Origin: Steromphala cineraria
Taxonomy: Eukaryota > Mollusca > Gastropoda > Trochida > Trochidae
Assembly (NCBI GenBank): GCA_916613615.1
Contig: OU744730.1
Coordinates: forward strand, 35,821,315-35,885,314
Length of the DNA: 64,000 nucleotides
Reading direction: 5' to 3'
Positions 45,037-56,268 of the stretch are shown here, one piece after another (the stretch's first letter is position 1; each line of letters opens with the position of its first letter). Made by a program: the position numbers and the translations under genes. The notes beneath the pieces were generated by a model. The model ran no database searches and was not told where the DNA came from. It was given only the letters and a program-made list of their open reading frames with translations.

Positions 45037-45386
45037 TGTTGTGCCCTTTGAGGACATTATTATATACTTACGGCGTAAATGGACAGATTTTACGTACGCC
45101 TCTTTCCCTATTACTCACAGCGCAAATATGTCGCGCTTCCAAGCAAATACCCAGTTTATGTATTACCTCCCTTTGTTTCTTGACTTCCTGTTTTGATGTT
45201 TTCAAGCGAAGAAGCACATGGCAAAATACTCACGCCAAATTTACAGCTTTAATTACAAACGCTGTGTCACAATGTACATCTCAATATGCCAAAATGAACA
45301 ATTCTTTTCACCCTCCATGTATCAACACGTATTTCTGAGGTTTTCTGGTGATAAAGATTAAAAACGAACAATCTTGTGTCGTCATA
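45037..45386 (+). repeat. BEL 5' LTR
   Basis: 350 bp, matching 51779-52128 base for base as far as I could compare. The 101-codon ORF seen in both LTRs is incidental. No TGG-starting primer-binding site directly follows; GTGAAAAGAATTG does, so the primer tRNA is unclear. Confidence 0.9.
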
Positions 45387-45396
45387 GTGAAAAGAA

Positions 45397-48300
45397 TTGA
45401 ATCGAAAATACTCTCGGCATAGATTCGCCCGACTCAAAAACACAATCTACGCCTCCAATTTCCCAATACTGACATTTTATCTCTATGTTGTCGCAACACT
45501 GTGCATAAATAGGCCAACGAACATTTACAATTTAAACATGTCTCGTGCACGAAAATTGACCGAGAAAGCCAGTGAATTGTTTCATGAGAGAGTGTCTGTG
45601 TATGTGGCTGAACTTTTGAGATTAGACACACAAATTGATGAAGTGATTGCTGAGTCAGAAACTGTTACTGAAATGCATCCGTTACGTGATTATCGTAATT
45701 ATGTTGACTCTAAATATAAAGAATATTCACAAGTTCACACAGAATTTGTCACCTATTTGCAACATACTAGGACTGTAGAAAGCATGGCTACAGAAACACA
45801 ACAGCAGAACATTACCGATGGTGTGTTGAATAAAGTTCAGAAATGCATGAAATCACTAAATGACCGCATCAGGAGCTTATCAGATTGTGAAAATATTGAA
45901 TCAGCCTCTATGATAGGAAGCAAGAATTCCAGGCATTCAAGTGTCAGTTCCCTCTTAATGAAACAACATGCTAAGGCAGAGGCCGCTAAAACCAGGCTAA
46001 AATTTGCTGAAAAAGAGTCAGAACTTACAAGAAAACAAACTGAACTTGAGATCAGTAGAAAACTCTTGGCTTCTCAGTGTGAGGCAGAGGAAGCCCAAGT
46101 AGAGCTAGACGCTATGCAGAACCTAATCTATGAAAACACAGATCACAAATCAGACATGTCTGCAAAAATCAAACAAATGGAAAACTTTGTTGAAACACAA
46201 AAGAGTATTCTAAAACTGCCGATGTCTCCACCTCGTGACACATTTCGCATTGACAATCCACCTAACCTAGGTGATCAGAAATCTCATTATGTACTCGCAA
46301 ACACTAAAGCTCAGTTACCTGTCGTGAACACTGTGAAGGGACAAGCAACTGGTGAAACCACTGTGAGACATGTGTTGCTTCCTGGTGATAACCATACTGA
46401 AAATCAGGATATTCCTAATGTTCCACAAAATGTTGTTCTGGAAGAAGCAACACAACAAGTTGGTAATGTTAACCCTGTGAGGACCAGTGTACTTAACCCT
46501 AGTGCTCAACCGTACATACCGGAGGTACAGAAGCCAGTACCTACTCCAGCGGATCAGTTCAATATGTGTGCTGAACTTTCAAAGTACCTTATGAAGAAAG
46601 ATTTACTGTTGTCACGCTTCAGTAAATTCAACGACAGACCTGAGTATTTTGCAACATGGCAAAACAGTTTCAACGCAATTGTGCATGAGCTTGGTGTTTC
46701 CCCTCAAGAGGAAATGGACTTACTCGTTAAGTGGCTGGGTACAGACTCCAGTAAGCAAGCAGCAAGTATCCGGGCAGCTAATGCACACGACCCTGTTCGA
46801 GCCCTACACAAGATATGGGAACGTCTTGAAAACAGATATGGCAGTCCTGAGTTAGTGGAGTCCGAGCTCAAGAAGAAACTCTTTAATTTCCCCAAGCTTT
46901 CAGGAAGAGACCAGGCCAAATTATTTGACTTAGCAGATATTGTGTCGGAGATCGAGTCTGTGAAGTGTAGTCCCCGGTACTCGACCCTCCTTGCCTATTA
47001 TGACTCATCTGCGGGAGTGTCCCCGATAGTTGCCAAACTGCCACATGCCCTTCAAGAGAAGTGGACAAGCGAAGCCGTAAGATACAAGGAGCATCATGAT
47101 GTTGCATATCCTCCATTCAATACATTCTCAGACTTTCTGTGTCGACAGGCGAGAATAAGAAATGATCCAAGTTTCTTGTACGACACCCAATCAGCAATGG
47201 TCAGCACGAGGAAATCTACACCACATCAAAACTCATCTAGAATACAGACAGACTATAAGTTTACGTCAAAGAAGACGGATGTTTCTAACGAGAAAAGACT
47301 TTGCCCTTATCACGAAACCTCAGAAGGTCACACTTTGAACTATTGTAAGGGTTTCCGTCGCCTACCGATCAAGGAACGAAGAGATTTCCTCACGAAGCAA
47401 AAGATATGCTTCCGGTGCTGTGAAAGCACTACACATGCAGCACGCACGTGCGAAGAAAATATCTCCTGTTTCATCTGCAAAAGTGACAAACACCCTACAG
47501 CAATGCATATTCACCAGGGCGATGAAACAGCATGTAAATCTGTGGATCCTAAGCCACCCCCTAAGAAGCATGGAGGGGAGGGTCAAAGTGTGTCACATGA
47601 GGACAGAACTCACTCTGTTACTTCCACTTGTACTCAAATTTGTGAAAAGTTACCAGGCAGCAAATCTTGTTCAAAGACTGTCTTAGTGAAAGTTTCTCCA
47701 ATCGATAGACCAGATCAATCTCTCACAACTTACGCAATACTGGACGATCAAAGCAACAAATCTCTTGCAAGAACTGATCTTTTCAATGCCTTTAATGAAC
47801 GTGGACAAGAGATTGAATACACACTTTCATCTTGCAATGGTTCAGCCACCATGTCAGGTAGACGAGCATCAGGGTACATGGTTGAAAGCCTAGATGGGTC
47901 TAACTCGTTGCACTTACCTACACTTATTGAGTGCAATGATATTCCAAATGTGCGCGATGAAATACCTACACCAGAGGCAGCCGCAAACCACCCGCACATG
48001 AAGGACATCGCAGAGTTCATACCTCCTGTCAATTCACAAGCCGATGTCTTGCTTCTGATTGGTCGGGATCTCCCTACTGCTCACCATGTTCTCGACCAGC
48101 GTCTCGGACCATCCAATGCTCCCTATGCTCAGAAGATGTACCTAGGCTGGGTTATCGTTGGCGAAGTCTGCCTCGGTAAGGTCCACCAACCCGAAGATGT
48201 TATTGTGAGAAAGACTCAAATTTTAAGGGATGGTCGCACTTCCATAATGCCGCCATGCACTAATAACTTTGACGTGAGGGAGAAAAGAGACTTTCATGAC

Positions 48301-51300
48301 ATTTTCATCAAAACTGACCTGGATGAAACACAAGGGCCTTCAGTGGAAGACAAACAGTTCCTAAATCTCATGGACTCTGAATTCACAAGAGACGGTGATG
48401 GGTATTGGACGGCACCTCTTCCCTTCAGACCTGGTAGACAAACACTTCCATACAACAAACCACAAGCTGTCCACCGAGCTGAACTGTTGGACAAGAGCCT
48501 GCGAAAGGATCCTACCAAATGTGAGCACATGATAACGTTCATGTCAAAGATAGTTGACAAGGGTCACGCCCAAGTCGCGAAGCCACTACCAAAGGACCAA
48601 GAGTGCTGGTACTTGCCCTTGTTTGGGGTTTATAATGCCAAGAAACCGGGAAATATAAGGGGTGTGTTTGACTCATCAGCCAAATACAACGGTGTGTCAC
48701 TCAATAATGTGCTAATGACAGGACCTGACCTGATCAACAATCTATTAGGCATCTTACTCAGGTTCCGGACTGAATCTGTTGCTGTGATCGCAGACGTTGA
48801 ACAAATGTTCTACTGCTTCAAGGTCAACCCATCTCATCGTGACTTCCTCAGATTCATATGGTACAAAGACAACGACCCAAGTCAGGAGATGATAGAGTAT
48901 AGGATGACCACTCACGTATTCGGAAACTCACCGTCTCCGGCTGTCGCTACCTACGGCCTACGGAAATCTGTGGAGAGTGCTGATGATGACGTGAAAGAGT
49001 TCGTCAGCTCGAACTTTTATGTGGACGACGGTCTACTATCCGTTCCCACACCTGAAATGGCGATAGATATTGTGCACAGAACTCAGGCGCAATTGAAGGA
49101 GGGAGGAAACATTCGACTACACAAAATAGCTTCCAATAACCAAACAGTGTTAGCTTCATTCGATGCTGAGGATCTAGCCAAAGATATTAAGGACATGGAC
49201 TTGAGCACTGATACTCCACCTGTACAGCGAAGTCTGGGATTAGCCTGGAACATATCTCAGGACACATTTACTTTCCAAGTGAACTCTGAACAGAAATCTT
49301 TCACCAAGCGTGGAGTGCTTTCCACAATCCATAGTCTTTATGACCCTATCGGATTTACCGCACCTGTGGTCATCAAGGGTAGACTCCTCTTGAGAGAATT
49401 AATGGACTTGACTACCGACTGGGATGATCCCCTGCCATCCAAATACTTGACGGAATGGCGAAACTGGTGTGATTCTCTATCGGCTCTAGAAAGTGTAACA
49501 ATACCGCGAGTGTACTCTGAACATTCGTTCTCACAGTCAGACCACAAGGAGATACATCTGTTCTCGGACGCCTCTAAAGAAGCTGTGGGAGCAGTTGCCT
49601 ATCTCAAAATCTACGACATCAACAACTCAAGTACTGTGAGCTTCCTCCTAGGCAAGGCAAAGGTGGCGCCCCGCCATGGACACACAATCCCACGCCTCGA
49701 ACTCTGTGCCGCAGTGTTGTCGGTAGAGATGGCGGACATGTTGACTAGACAATTGAGACTGCGACAGGACTGTCTGAGGTTCTACACGGATAGCCGTGTA
49801 GTGTTAGGTTACATCCACAACGAAAAAAGACGATTTCATGTGTATGTAGCCAATCGTGTGGACAGAATACGGCGTTCCTCCCATCCTCACCAATGGAACC
49901 ATGTATCCACAGATACGAATCCGGCAGATCAAGCTACACGATCCTTACGATCGTCTCATCTCCAAGACAGTCTCTGGCTTAACGGACCTGATTTTTTGAG
50001 ACAGGAAACCTGTAACGCGGATGCTGTTCCTGAATACTCTCTTGTTGATCCCCAGGATGACAAGGAAGTGAAAGCAGAAGTTATAGTATCTAAAACCTCT
50101 GTCGACAACGAACCAAAAGCAAGTCTCGACACTGAACGCTTCTCACGATTTTCTTCATGGAAGAGACTCGTCAGTACAATATCCCTCTTGAGACATATCC
50201 TGAAGTCTTTTCACACTACCTCAGATTCATGCAAGGGTTGGCACAAGTGTAGACTGTATAGAACTGTCAGTGACTATGAAGAAGCAGAACGTGCCATCCT
50301 GAGACTTGTGCAGCAAGAGTGTTTTTCGGAGGAGATAACATGCCTACAAACTGGCAAATGTTTGCCAAGAAAGAGCTCAATCTTATCTCTTTCACCAATC
50401 TTGGATGAATATGAACTTCTCAGAGTTGGGGGGAGACTGAAAAACAGTGAACTACCTTGCAAGGAAATCCAACCAATCATCATTCCCAAAAACCACCATG
50501 CAGCAAGACTTCTCATCCAGCACTTCCATGAAAGAGTTTGTCACCAGGGCAGGCACTTCACAGAAGGTGCTCTCAGATCCGGCGGTTACTGGATTGTTGG
50601 AGCAAAACGACTGGTGTCATCACTCATCAGCAAGTGTGTCACCTGCAGAAAACTGCGATGCAAACCGGAAACACAATTGATGTCGGACTTGCCTTTCGAC
50701 AGAATCACTCCGTGCCCACCTTTCACATTTGTGGGTGTAGACGCCTTTGGACCCTGGGAGATAGTGACACGTCGCACCAGGGGCGGAGCAGCAAATACTA
50801 AACGCTGGGCGATACTGTTCACCTGTCTCGTGATTCGCGCGGTACACATCGACCTGGTCGAGGAGATGTCAAGTTCGTCCTTCATTAACTGTCTCCGCAG
50901 ATTCCAGGCTCTCCGCGGCGATGTAAAACAGTTCCGTTCTGACCGCGGGACAAACTTCGTCGGCTGTACTGAACCTCTTGACATCAGCGCAGTGAATGTT
51001 GAGGACGGCCCAGTACACAACTTCCTGTATGAGAATGGTGTGACTTGGATGTTCAATGCACCTCACTCTTCCCACATGGGAGGTGCATGGGAACGCATGA
51101 TCGGAACTGCCAGAAGAATACTCAACGCGATGCTTCTCAATGTGAAGACCTTGACTCACGAGGTGTTATCGACATTAATGGCTGAGGTCACCGCCATTAT
51201 CAACGCTCGGCCGATAACTGTGATCTCAACGGACCCTGAAGTGCCAACACTGTTATCGCCAGCCATGATCCTGACACAAAAGAACATTCACGCTTCAAGC

Positions 51301-51636
51301 TTTAACACAACCTTAGACGCCAAGGACATGTACAGAGCTCAGTGGAGGCAAGTGCAAACTCTTGCCGAGGAGTTCTGGCGACGATGGAGATCGGAATATC
51401 TCCAAAACTTGCAGAGACGACCGAAGTGGCAAGTTTCAAAGCCAAACTTGCAAGTGGGCAACATTGTTCTCATGAAGGACTCTCAAAGCGCTCGAAATGA
51501 GTGGCCTATGGGACGAATCGACGCAGTGTATCCCGAACCAGACGGACTGGTCCGGAAAGTTGCAGTCCGTGTGTGCAGGGACAGTAAATCTGTGACTTAC
51601 ATCCGTCCAGTGACCGATCTGGTCCGCTTGCTGTGA
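45397..51636 (+). CDS. BEL/Pao gag-pol polyprotein, intact
   Basis: 2079 codons; the likelier start is ATG 45538 (MSRARKLTEKASELF), since the upstream 47 residues look untranslated. In order (residues counted from 45397): coiled coil (about 150-290), DUF1759-type gag core (about 400-560), CCHC-like knuckles (about 637-704), aspartic protease with the DDQSN variant (about 780), RT with FYVDDGL (about 1206), RNase H with LFSDAS, RLELCA and YTDSR (about 1389-1490), integrase HHCC (about 1705-1750), and a DDE core with GVDAFGPW, RSDRGTNF and HMGGAWERMIG (about 1780-1900). No stop or frameshift. The element would replicate through RNA in cytoplasmic particles; no envelope gene follows. Confidence 0.95.
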   Translation: MNRKYSRHRFARLKNTIYASNFPILTFYLYVVATLCINRPTNIYNLNMSRARKLTEKASELFHERVSVYVAELLRLDTQIDEVIAESETVTEMHPLRDYRNYVDSKYKEYSQVHTEFVTYLQHTRTVESMATETQQQNITDGVLNKVQKCMKSLNDRIRSLSDCENIESASMIGSKNSRHSSVSSLLMKQHAKAEAAKTRLKFAEKESELTRKQTELEISRKLLASQCEAEEAQVELDAMQNLIYENTDHKSDMSAKIKQMENFVETQKSILKLPMSPPRDTFRIDNPPNLGDQKSHYVLANTKAQLPVVNTVKGQATGETTVRHVLLPGDNHTENQDIPNVPQNVVLEEATQQVGNVNPVRTSVLNPSAQPYIPEVQKPVPTPADQFNMCAELSKYLMKKDLLLSRFSKFNDRPEYFATWQNSFNAIVHELGVSPQEEMDLLVKWLGTDSSKQAASIRAANAHDPVRALHKIWERLENRYGSPELVESELKKKLFNFPKLSGRDQAKLFDLADIVSEIESVKCSPRYSTLLAYYDSSAGVSPIVAKLPHALQEKWTSEAVRYKEHHDVAYPPFNTFSDFLCRQARIRNDPSFLYDTQSAMVSTRKSTPHQNSSRIQTDYKFTSKKTDVSNEKRLCPYHETSEGHTLNYCKGFRRLPIKERRDFLTKQKICFRCCESTTHAARTCEENISCFICKSDKHPTAMHIHQGDETACKSVDPKPPPKKHGGEGQSVSHEDRTHSVTSTCTQICEKLPGSKSCSKTVLVKVSPIDRPDQSLTTYAILDDQSNKSLARTDLFNAFNERGQEIEYTLSSCNGSATMSGRRASGYMVESLDGSNSLHLPTLIECNDIPNVRDEIPTPEAAANHPHMKDIAEFIPPVNSQADVLLLIGRDLPTAHHVLDQRLGPSNAPYAQKMYLGWVIVGEVCLGKVHQPEDVIVRKTQILRDGRTSIMPPCTNNFDVREKRDFHDIFIKTDLDETQGPSVEDKQFLNLMDSEFTRDGDGYWTAPLPFRPGRQTLPYNKPQAVHRAELLDKSLRKDPTKCEHMITFMSKIVDKGHAQVAKPLPKDQECWYLPLFGVYNAKKPGNIRGVFDSSAKYNGVSLNNVLMTGPDLINNLLGILLRFRTESVAVIADVEQMFYCFKVNPSHRDFLRFIWYKDNDPSQEMIEYRMTTHVFGNSPSPAVATYGLRKSVESADDDVKEFVSSNFYVDDGLLSVPTPEMAIDIVHRTQAQLKEGGNIRLHKIASNNQTVLASFDAEDLAKDIKDMDLSTDTPPVQRSLGLAWNISQDTFTFQVNSEQKSFTKRGVLSTIHSLYDPIGFTAPVVIKGRLLLRELMDLTTDWDDPLPSKYLTEWRNWCDSLSALESVTIPRVYSEHSFSQSDHKEIHLFSDASKEAVGAVAYLKIYDINNSSTVSFLLGKAKVAPRHGHTIPRLELCAAVLSVEMADMLTRQLRLRQDCLRFYTDSRVVLGYIHNEKRRFHVYVANRVDRIRRSSHPHQWNHVSTDTNPADQATRSLRSSHLQDSLWLNGPDFLRQETCNADAVPEYSLVDPQDDKEVKAEVIVSKTSVDNEPKASLDTERFSRFSSWKRLVSTISLLRHILKSFHTTSDSCKGWHKCRLYRTVSDYEEAERAILRLVQQECFSEEITCLQTGKCLPRKSSILSLSPILDEYELLRVGGRLKNSELPCKEIQPIIIPKNHHAARLLIQHFHERVCHQGRHFTEGALRSGGYWIVGAKRLVSSLISKCVTCRKLRCKPETQLMSDLPFDRITPCPPFTFVGVDAFGPWEIVTRRTRGGAANTKRWAILFTCLVIRAVHIDLVEEMSSSSFINCLRRFQALRGDVKQFRSDRGTNFVGCTEPLDISAVNVEDGPVHNFLYENGVTWMFNAPHSSHMGGAWERMIGTARRILNAMLLNVKTLTHEVLSTLMAEVTAIINARPITVISTDPEVPTLLSPAMILTQKNIHASSFNTTLDAKDMYRAQWRQVQTLAEEFWRRWRSEYLQNLQRRPKWQVSKPNLQVGNIVLMKDSQSARNEWPMGRIDAVYPEPDGLVRKVAVRVCRDSKSVTYIRPVTDLVRLL

Positions 51637-51766
51637 TTCTAACACCAGCAATCTAGTCATAATATCCATTACTCTCAGGACATTTCTAGTCAGGACATTT
51701 TTTAAGTTCTCATTATGCATTATTATGCCTTTTATTTCAGTTTTCAATTGTGATTTTGTGCCAAAA

Positions 51767-51778
51767 TCAGAAGGGGAG
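51767..51778 (+). promoter_or_regulatory. polypurine tract
   Basis: AGAAGGGGAG directly before the TG of the 3' LTR, the usual plus-strand primer site. Confidence 0.75.
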
Positions 51779-52128
51779 TGTTGTGCCCTTTGAGGACATT
51801 ATTATATACTTACGGCGTAAATGGACAGATTTTACGTACGCCTCTTTCCCTATTACTCACAGCGCAAATATGTCGCGCTTCCAAGCAAATACCCAGTTTA
51901 TGTATTACCTCCCTTTGTTTCTTGACTTCCTGTTTTGATGTTTTCAAGCGAAGAAGCACATGGCAAAATACTCACGCCAAATTTACAGCTTTAATTACAA
52001 ACGCTGTGTCACAATGTACATCTCAATATGCCAAAATGAACAATTCTTTTCACCCTCCATGTATCAACACGTATTTCTGAGGTTTTCTGGTGATAAAGAT
52101 TAAAAACGAACAATCTTGTGTCGTCATA
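51779..52128 (+). repeat. BEL 3' LTR
   Basis: 350 bp, apparently identical to the 5' LTR; followed by the duplicated CTTGT. Confidence 0.9.
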
Positions 52129-52368
52129 CTTGTCCTTCGAGGACCTTGAGGATCCTTCCGCCAAGCGAGTGCTGCTTGCAAGAGAGATCCTGCAAACTTG
52201 CAGTAAATATCAATCAATATTAGTGCTCAACATCAAAACATATGTTCAAACGAGTTTAAAATTTTATGGGGATTATCATTATACAAATTTAAATTTTCTT
52301 CTTATCTATTTAAGTTATTATATTACAGTTTAATAACTTTAATCTTGTGTGTTTCCTTCTTGTTGCAG

Positions 52369-52835
52369 CTAGGCTGACAAAAGATGCCTGTATTGCTTGT
52401 GGGGAACAGGATAGCGAGGAAATGGTAACATACATCATTAATATATATTTAAAAATAGAGCGGTTGGCTTCTTATCAATTTTGCTCTCGGGTGTTGTCAC
52501 CAGAATTGAAAATTTAGAATCCTTATTACTGAGGAGTCTATACATAAAGTTCCAGCTTCTTAGGCATTATGCTTTCGGAGATGAAAATAGTTATGTTGCC
52601 TTAACATTGATATAAAAATATTCAAATGGCATTTAATTTTCCTACATCAAAAATATTTCATTTTCACATGGTAACTTTATAAAGAAATTTTATTTTAATA
52701 TTGAATTTATTTTTATTTACTCACCATTTCTTTTAATTACAGACTGCCTGTTTCAAGTGCAGAAGAAACTGCCACCAGCAGTGCAGGAGACAGGAGGAGA
52801 GAGGGGAGGCTTTTACTTGCCTTGCCTGCTCTTAA
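52369..52835 (+). CDS. Mutator-like gene, exons 16-17: C-terminal PHD-like zinc finger
   Basis: Exon 52369-52424 (TTGTTGCAG ... ATG|GTAACA) gives ARLTKDACIACGEQDSEEM. Exon 52743-52835 (TTAATTACAG ... TAA) gives TACFKCRRNCHQQCRRQEER then FTCLACS and a stop. Together they make C-x2-C, C-x2-C, H-x2-C, C-x2-C, a C4HC3 PHD-like pattern split by an intron of about 318 bp. PHD fingers bind histone tails or partner proteins, so this may guide the transposase to chromatin. The stop ends the gene. Confidence 0.65.
52445..52600. repeat. satellite-core repeat, family B, single diverged unit
   Basis: AAAAATAGAGCGGTTGGCTTC and AGAATCC..ATT..GAGGAGTCTATACATAAAGTTCCAGCTTCTTAG match the 52920 array. It lies in the last intron of the Mutator-like gene. 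Confidence 0.55.
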
Positions 52836-52919
52836 AATAACATTGAGAAAATCAATTGCAGTAACAATTCCTGAAAATATATTAATTTAATTGAATACAG
52901 ATTATAGTGAACTTAAAAC

Positions 52920-53663
52920 AAAAAATAGAGCCATGGGCTCTATAGCTCATCAGACTTTTGATTAAAATATGTTTTGACCCCTGTGACCCCATTTGGGGTG
53001 ATGGGGTCAGGAAATCTACAATTTAGAATCCCCATTGGCCAAGGAGCTTACACACAACTTTTCAGCTCTCTAGACATTCTGGAACTGGAGAAGAAGATGA
53101 AAATAGGCTTTTAAGATTTTGACCCCTGTGACCCCATTTGGGGTCAAGGGGTCACCTAAACTAATATTTTGAATCGTTATTGTCCAAGAAGTCTACACAC
53201 AACTTTTCAGCTCTCTAGACCTTTTGGAACTGGAGAAGATGAAAATAGGTTTTTAAGGTTTTGACCCCTGTGACCCCATTTGGGGTCATCAGGTCACAAA
53301 ATCTACAATTTAGAATCCCCATTGACCAAGGAGTCTACACACAACTTTTCAGCTCTCTAGACCTTTTGGAACTGGAGAAGAAGAAGATAATAGGTTTTTT
53401 AAGGTGTTGACCCTGTGACCCCATTTGCGGTCATGGGGTCACGAAATCTACAATTTAGAATCCCCATTGGCCAAGGAGTCTACACACAACTTTTCAGCTC
53501 TCTAGACCTTTTGGAACTGGAGAAGAAGATGAAAATAGGTTTTTAAGGTTTTGACCCCTGTGACCCCATTTGGGGTCATGGGGTCACGAAATCTACAATT
53601 TAGAATCCCCATTTGCCAAGGAGTCTGCACATCAAATTTCAGCTCTCTAGAGTCATTGGTTTC

Positions 53664-53695
<32 letters not shown>

Positions 53696-53770
53696 GATGG
53701 ACGGACGGACGGACACCGGACGCCATGCCATGCCATAAGCCCATCGGGTCTTTCAGACCTGATGAGCTAA
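52920..53770. mobile_element. satellite-core element, family B, complete
   Basis: Starts AATAGAGCCATGGGCTCTATAGCTCATCAG and ends CAGACCTGATGAGCTAATAA (inverted). Five copies of a unit of about 148 bp lie between, with GACCCCTGTGACCCCATTTGGGGTCA and CAACTTTTCAGCTCTCTAGAC. A GGACGGACGGACGGACA tract precedes the distal end. It sits inside the Mutator-like element, downstream of its gene. Confidence 0.8.
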
Positions 53771-56268
53771 TAAAAATTAGTTTATCATTAGATATGTTCA
53801 TTGTACTAATTCACAATCTTTATTGAAAATCATTACTTTAATATTCATTAAAACTGATGAATTGATAAATTGTACAGTTTACATCCTTGTTATTATTAGA
53901 AGAAATAGGTATAGGTTTTACAGATTCTGTCAATTTGATTTGAAGGAAAAATACCTTTTAATTTTCTCTGGGACAGTAAAAATGGTTAGCGATAACTGGA
54001 TTTCGTAAAACTTAAAGAATTAAATAACTGCCCTTACAGACATGTTATCAAGTTATCCTATATATCTGGTTGTTGCTACATGAGTAACAATAAACAATTG
54101 GGAAAGGCAAGGGCCATGGACCATTTTGCACATTGATTGAAAAAATGTCCTGCCCAGTTAAATGTTAATGTAATGTGCAATTTGGAAACTAGCAATATAC
54201 ATGAAAATGGCCCATTGTCTAAGATGTCTTTCCCAATCACTGGATTTTCTTGTTACCCCATCTGTCTGTACTGCATTAGAGAAGAAAAAAAGTAATTTTT
54301 GTGAAGCTTCGACAAAGAATATTATAAATTACCAAATACCATTAATTGTGTAATTGATTTAAATTTAGTATATTTTGATGATATAACAAAACAATAAATT
54401 CATATTTTTTTTAAAGCAACAACAGTTTGATAATTTCATTTCATAAACTTCCTTTGAATAGAATATTTGCATTATTTCCTAATTGGATGATTATGGATGA
54501 CAACTTACAAGGACCTCTTAAAAATTTTGTGACTTGTTGCTTATTACCAGTTTAAGTTTTGAAAGCAAGTTCATCCAAATGTTCAAGCAGTGGTACAATA
54601 TTAATAAAAGTACATAACAATTTGTAAACCTTTGAAAAGGCTTAACTTGATTTTGTAAACCTGCAGGTGTGATAACCGATATACATTGAAACTCACATGC
54701 TATCAAATTTTAATATATTTTGTTAGGTTGAACAGGAAAAAAACCCCAGAAAATTTAAACCTTATTTAAGGAACAGCAAAATGGAAAATTTTAACACTTT
54801 GTTGCAGAGAAAATTGGTATTGCCAAGCTGAATCTCAGAGCTCATTACATATGAAAATTTGTGACTATTGCTCAGGCTGCGTATTGCATTTAGTATTACA
54901 ATTATATTGTGATAAACAGCTCATGGAACATGTCTTTTGATTTTAAAATATATTCGTTGAACTTAGTTACTCTCTTGTCAACTTTTGTATGCAGTTTAAT
55001 CAAGAACACCCTGTTTACATAGAATTTAAATGTTGTGAAAAATTTACTACTATGAAGATAAACTTAGCAAGTACAAGGTTAATAACATATGTACATAGTT
55101 TTTAAACATTCAAGACACTCTCACTCCAAAAGAGAAGTTTCCTTCACTTTTTTTAACCATGTAAACAGATATTTAGATAAATTATATTTGACACAAGTTG
55201 GTTCAATATTATGAAATTGCTCAATGAAAATAATATTTCAATTATATTTCACGACTCTAATTGTTCTTTTGGACCATTTACCTGAATTGTTTTTCAACAA
55301 CATTTAATGGTTAAGTAACTGAGTATATAAGTATATTTTTATTTTTTTTAACAACAAAAACATTTTATTATTTAATGGTGAATGGTACTAAAAATTTACT
55401 TTATTAAAAATTAATTGGGTTCATGATTATCTATTCAACAATTCAGTCCTCTATAGGTTACCCATGCCATTTGACAAATACCTCTCATGTCTATATTTCA
55501 ACCATCATTGTCATATATTTCTCTTTTTATACATCACTGCATGAAAATACTTGATACCAGAATTCAAAGATAAGAGAACTATTTGGATAAATCATAATTT
55601 TTTAAATTGATGCCATTTTATGGGGATGTGTGTATATTTCTATGAATGCTTGTAATATATATTTTGTTGTGAGACAACAAAAATGACAATTAAAAATCTT
55701 CATAATGATCTATAAATGAAATGTTGTTTTAATTTGATGTTAAATTGAAAATGGATGACGCAGTTGACCTGACTTGAACACGTGCGAATATGAAACGTGC
55801 TATCTTCCAACAGTAACAGTAATAGCTTGTCATCTCATCTTTCGAAATAAATATAGATATATGAAGTAGCTGATCATTCAATTATATATTCCAACATTAC
55901 GTTATTGTAACAACATGTTTACTTCGTGCTGTTTGTAACAAGATAAAATTTATGTTCATCGTAATGACAAAATTTAAAAAAAACGTAATTTTCTTTGAAT
56001 AAAAATAAAAAATATTATCAATCGAATCGATTATATTACTTTATAAACTATTTCAGATCAAATATAAGACAGGATGTTAAGAAAATATATCGATTACAAC
56101 CGATTTTAATACATACCTCCGCAACCAGACATCATTTTCAAATCTTTGCTTCTGACGATGACGGGCACCTGTTCACGTGCTCACGCGCTAAAATATGACG
56201 TCACATTTTCAAATGCCGCCAAATGTAGGTTACGCATGCGCATATCGTGTTGGTTTAAAAATAACTTT
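53771..56268. other. AT-rich 3' interior of the Mutator-like element
   Basis: No ORF, array or RNA gene recognised; probably the long non-coding sub-terminal region. Confidence 0.4.

Larger units (their letters stand above)
45037..52128 (+). mobile_element. intact BEL/Pao LTR retrotransposon
   Basis: LTRs of 350 bp at 45037-45386 and 51779-52128 appear identical. They start TGTTGTGCCC and end GTCGTCATA. The 5-bp duplication CTTGT lies at 45032-45036 and 52129-52133. One ORF of 2079 codons spans the interior, and a purine tract (AGAAGGGGAG) abuts the 3' LTR. Identical LTRs and an open frame point to a very recent insertion. Confidence 0.95.
45009..52202 (+). pseudogene. Mutator-like gene, exon 15, split by the BEL insertion
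   Basis: The left piece, 45009-45036, follows TTCATAG and reads YAERFLDGL. The right piece, 52129-52202, continues SFEDLEDPSAKRVLLAREIL and QTC before GTAAAT. It encodes the C-terminal helices usual after the Cys of Ulp1 domains. Only the five-base CTTGT is duplicated, and the frame is otherwise continuous. The exon was therefore intact until the BEL element landed. Confidence 0.75.

Noticed and set aside
45037..45386. A 101-codon gene in each BEL LTR
   Set aside because: Present in both LTRs as an incidental frame, with no similarity or start context.
50586..51056. 156-codon minus-strand ORF
   Set aside because: Shadow of the BEL integrase coding region.
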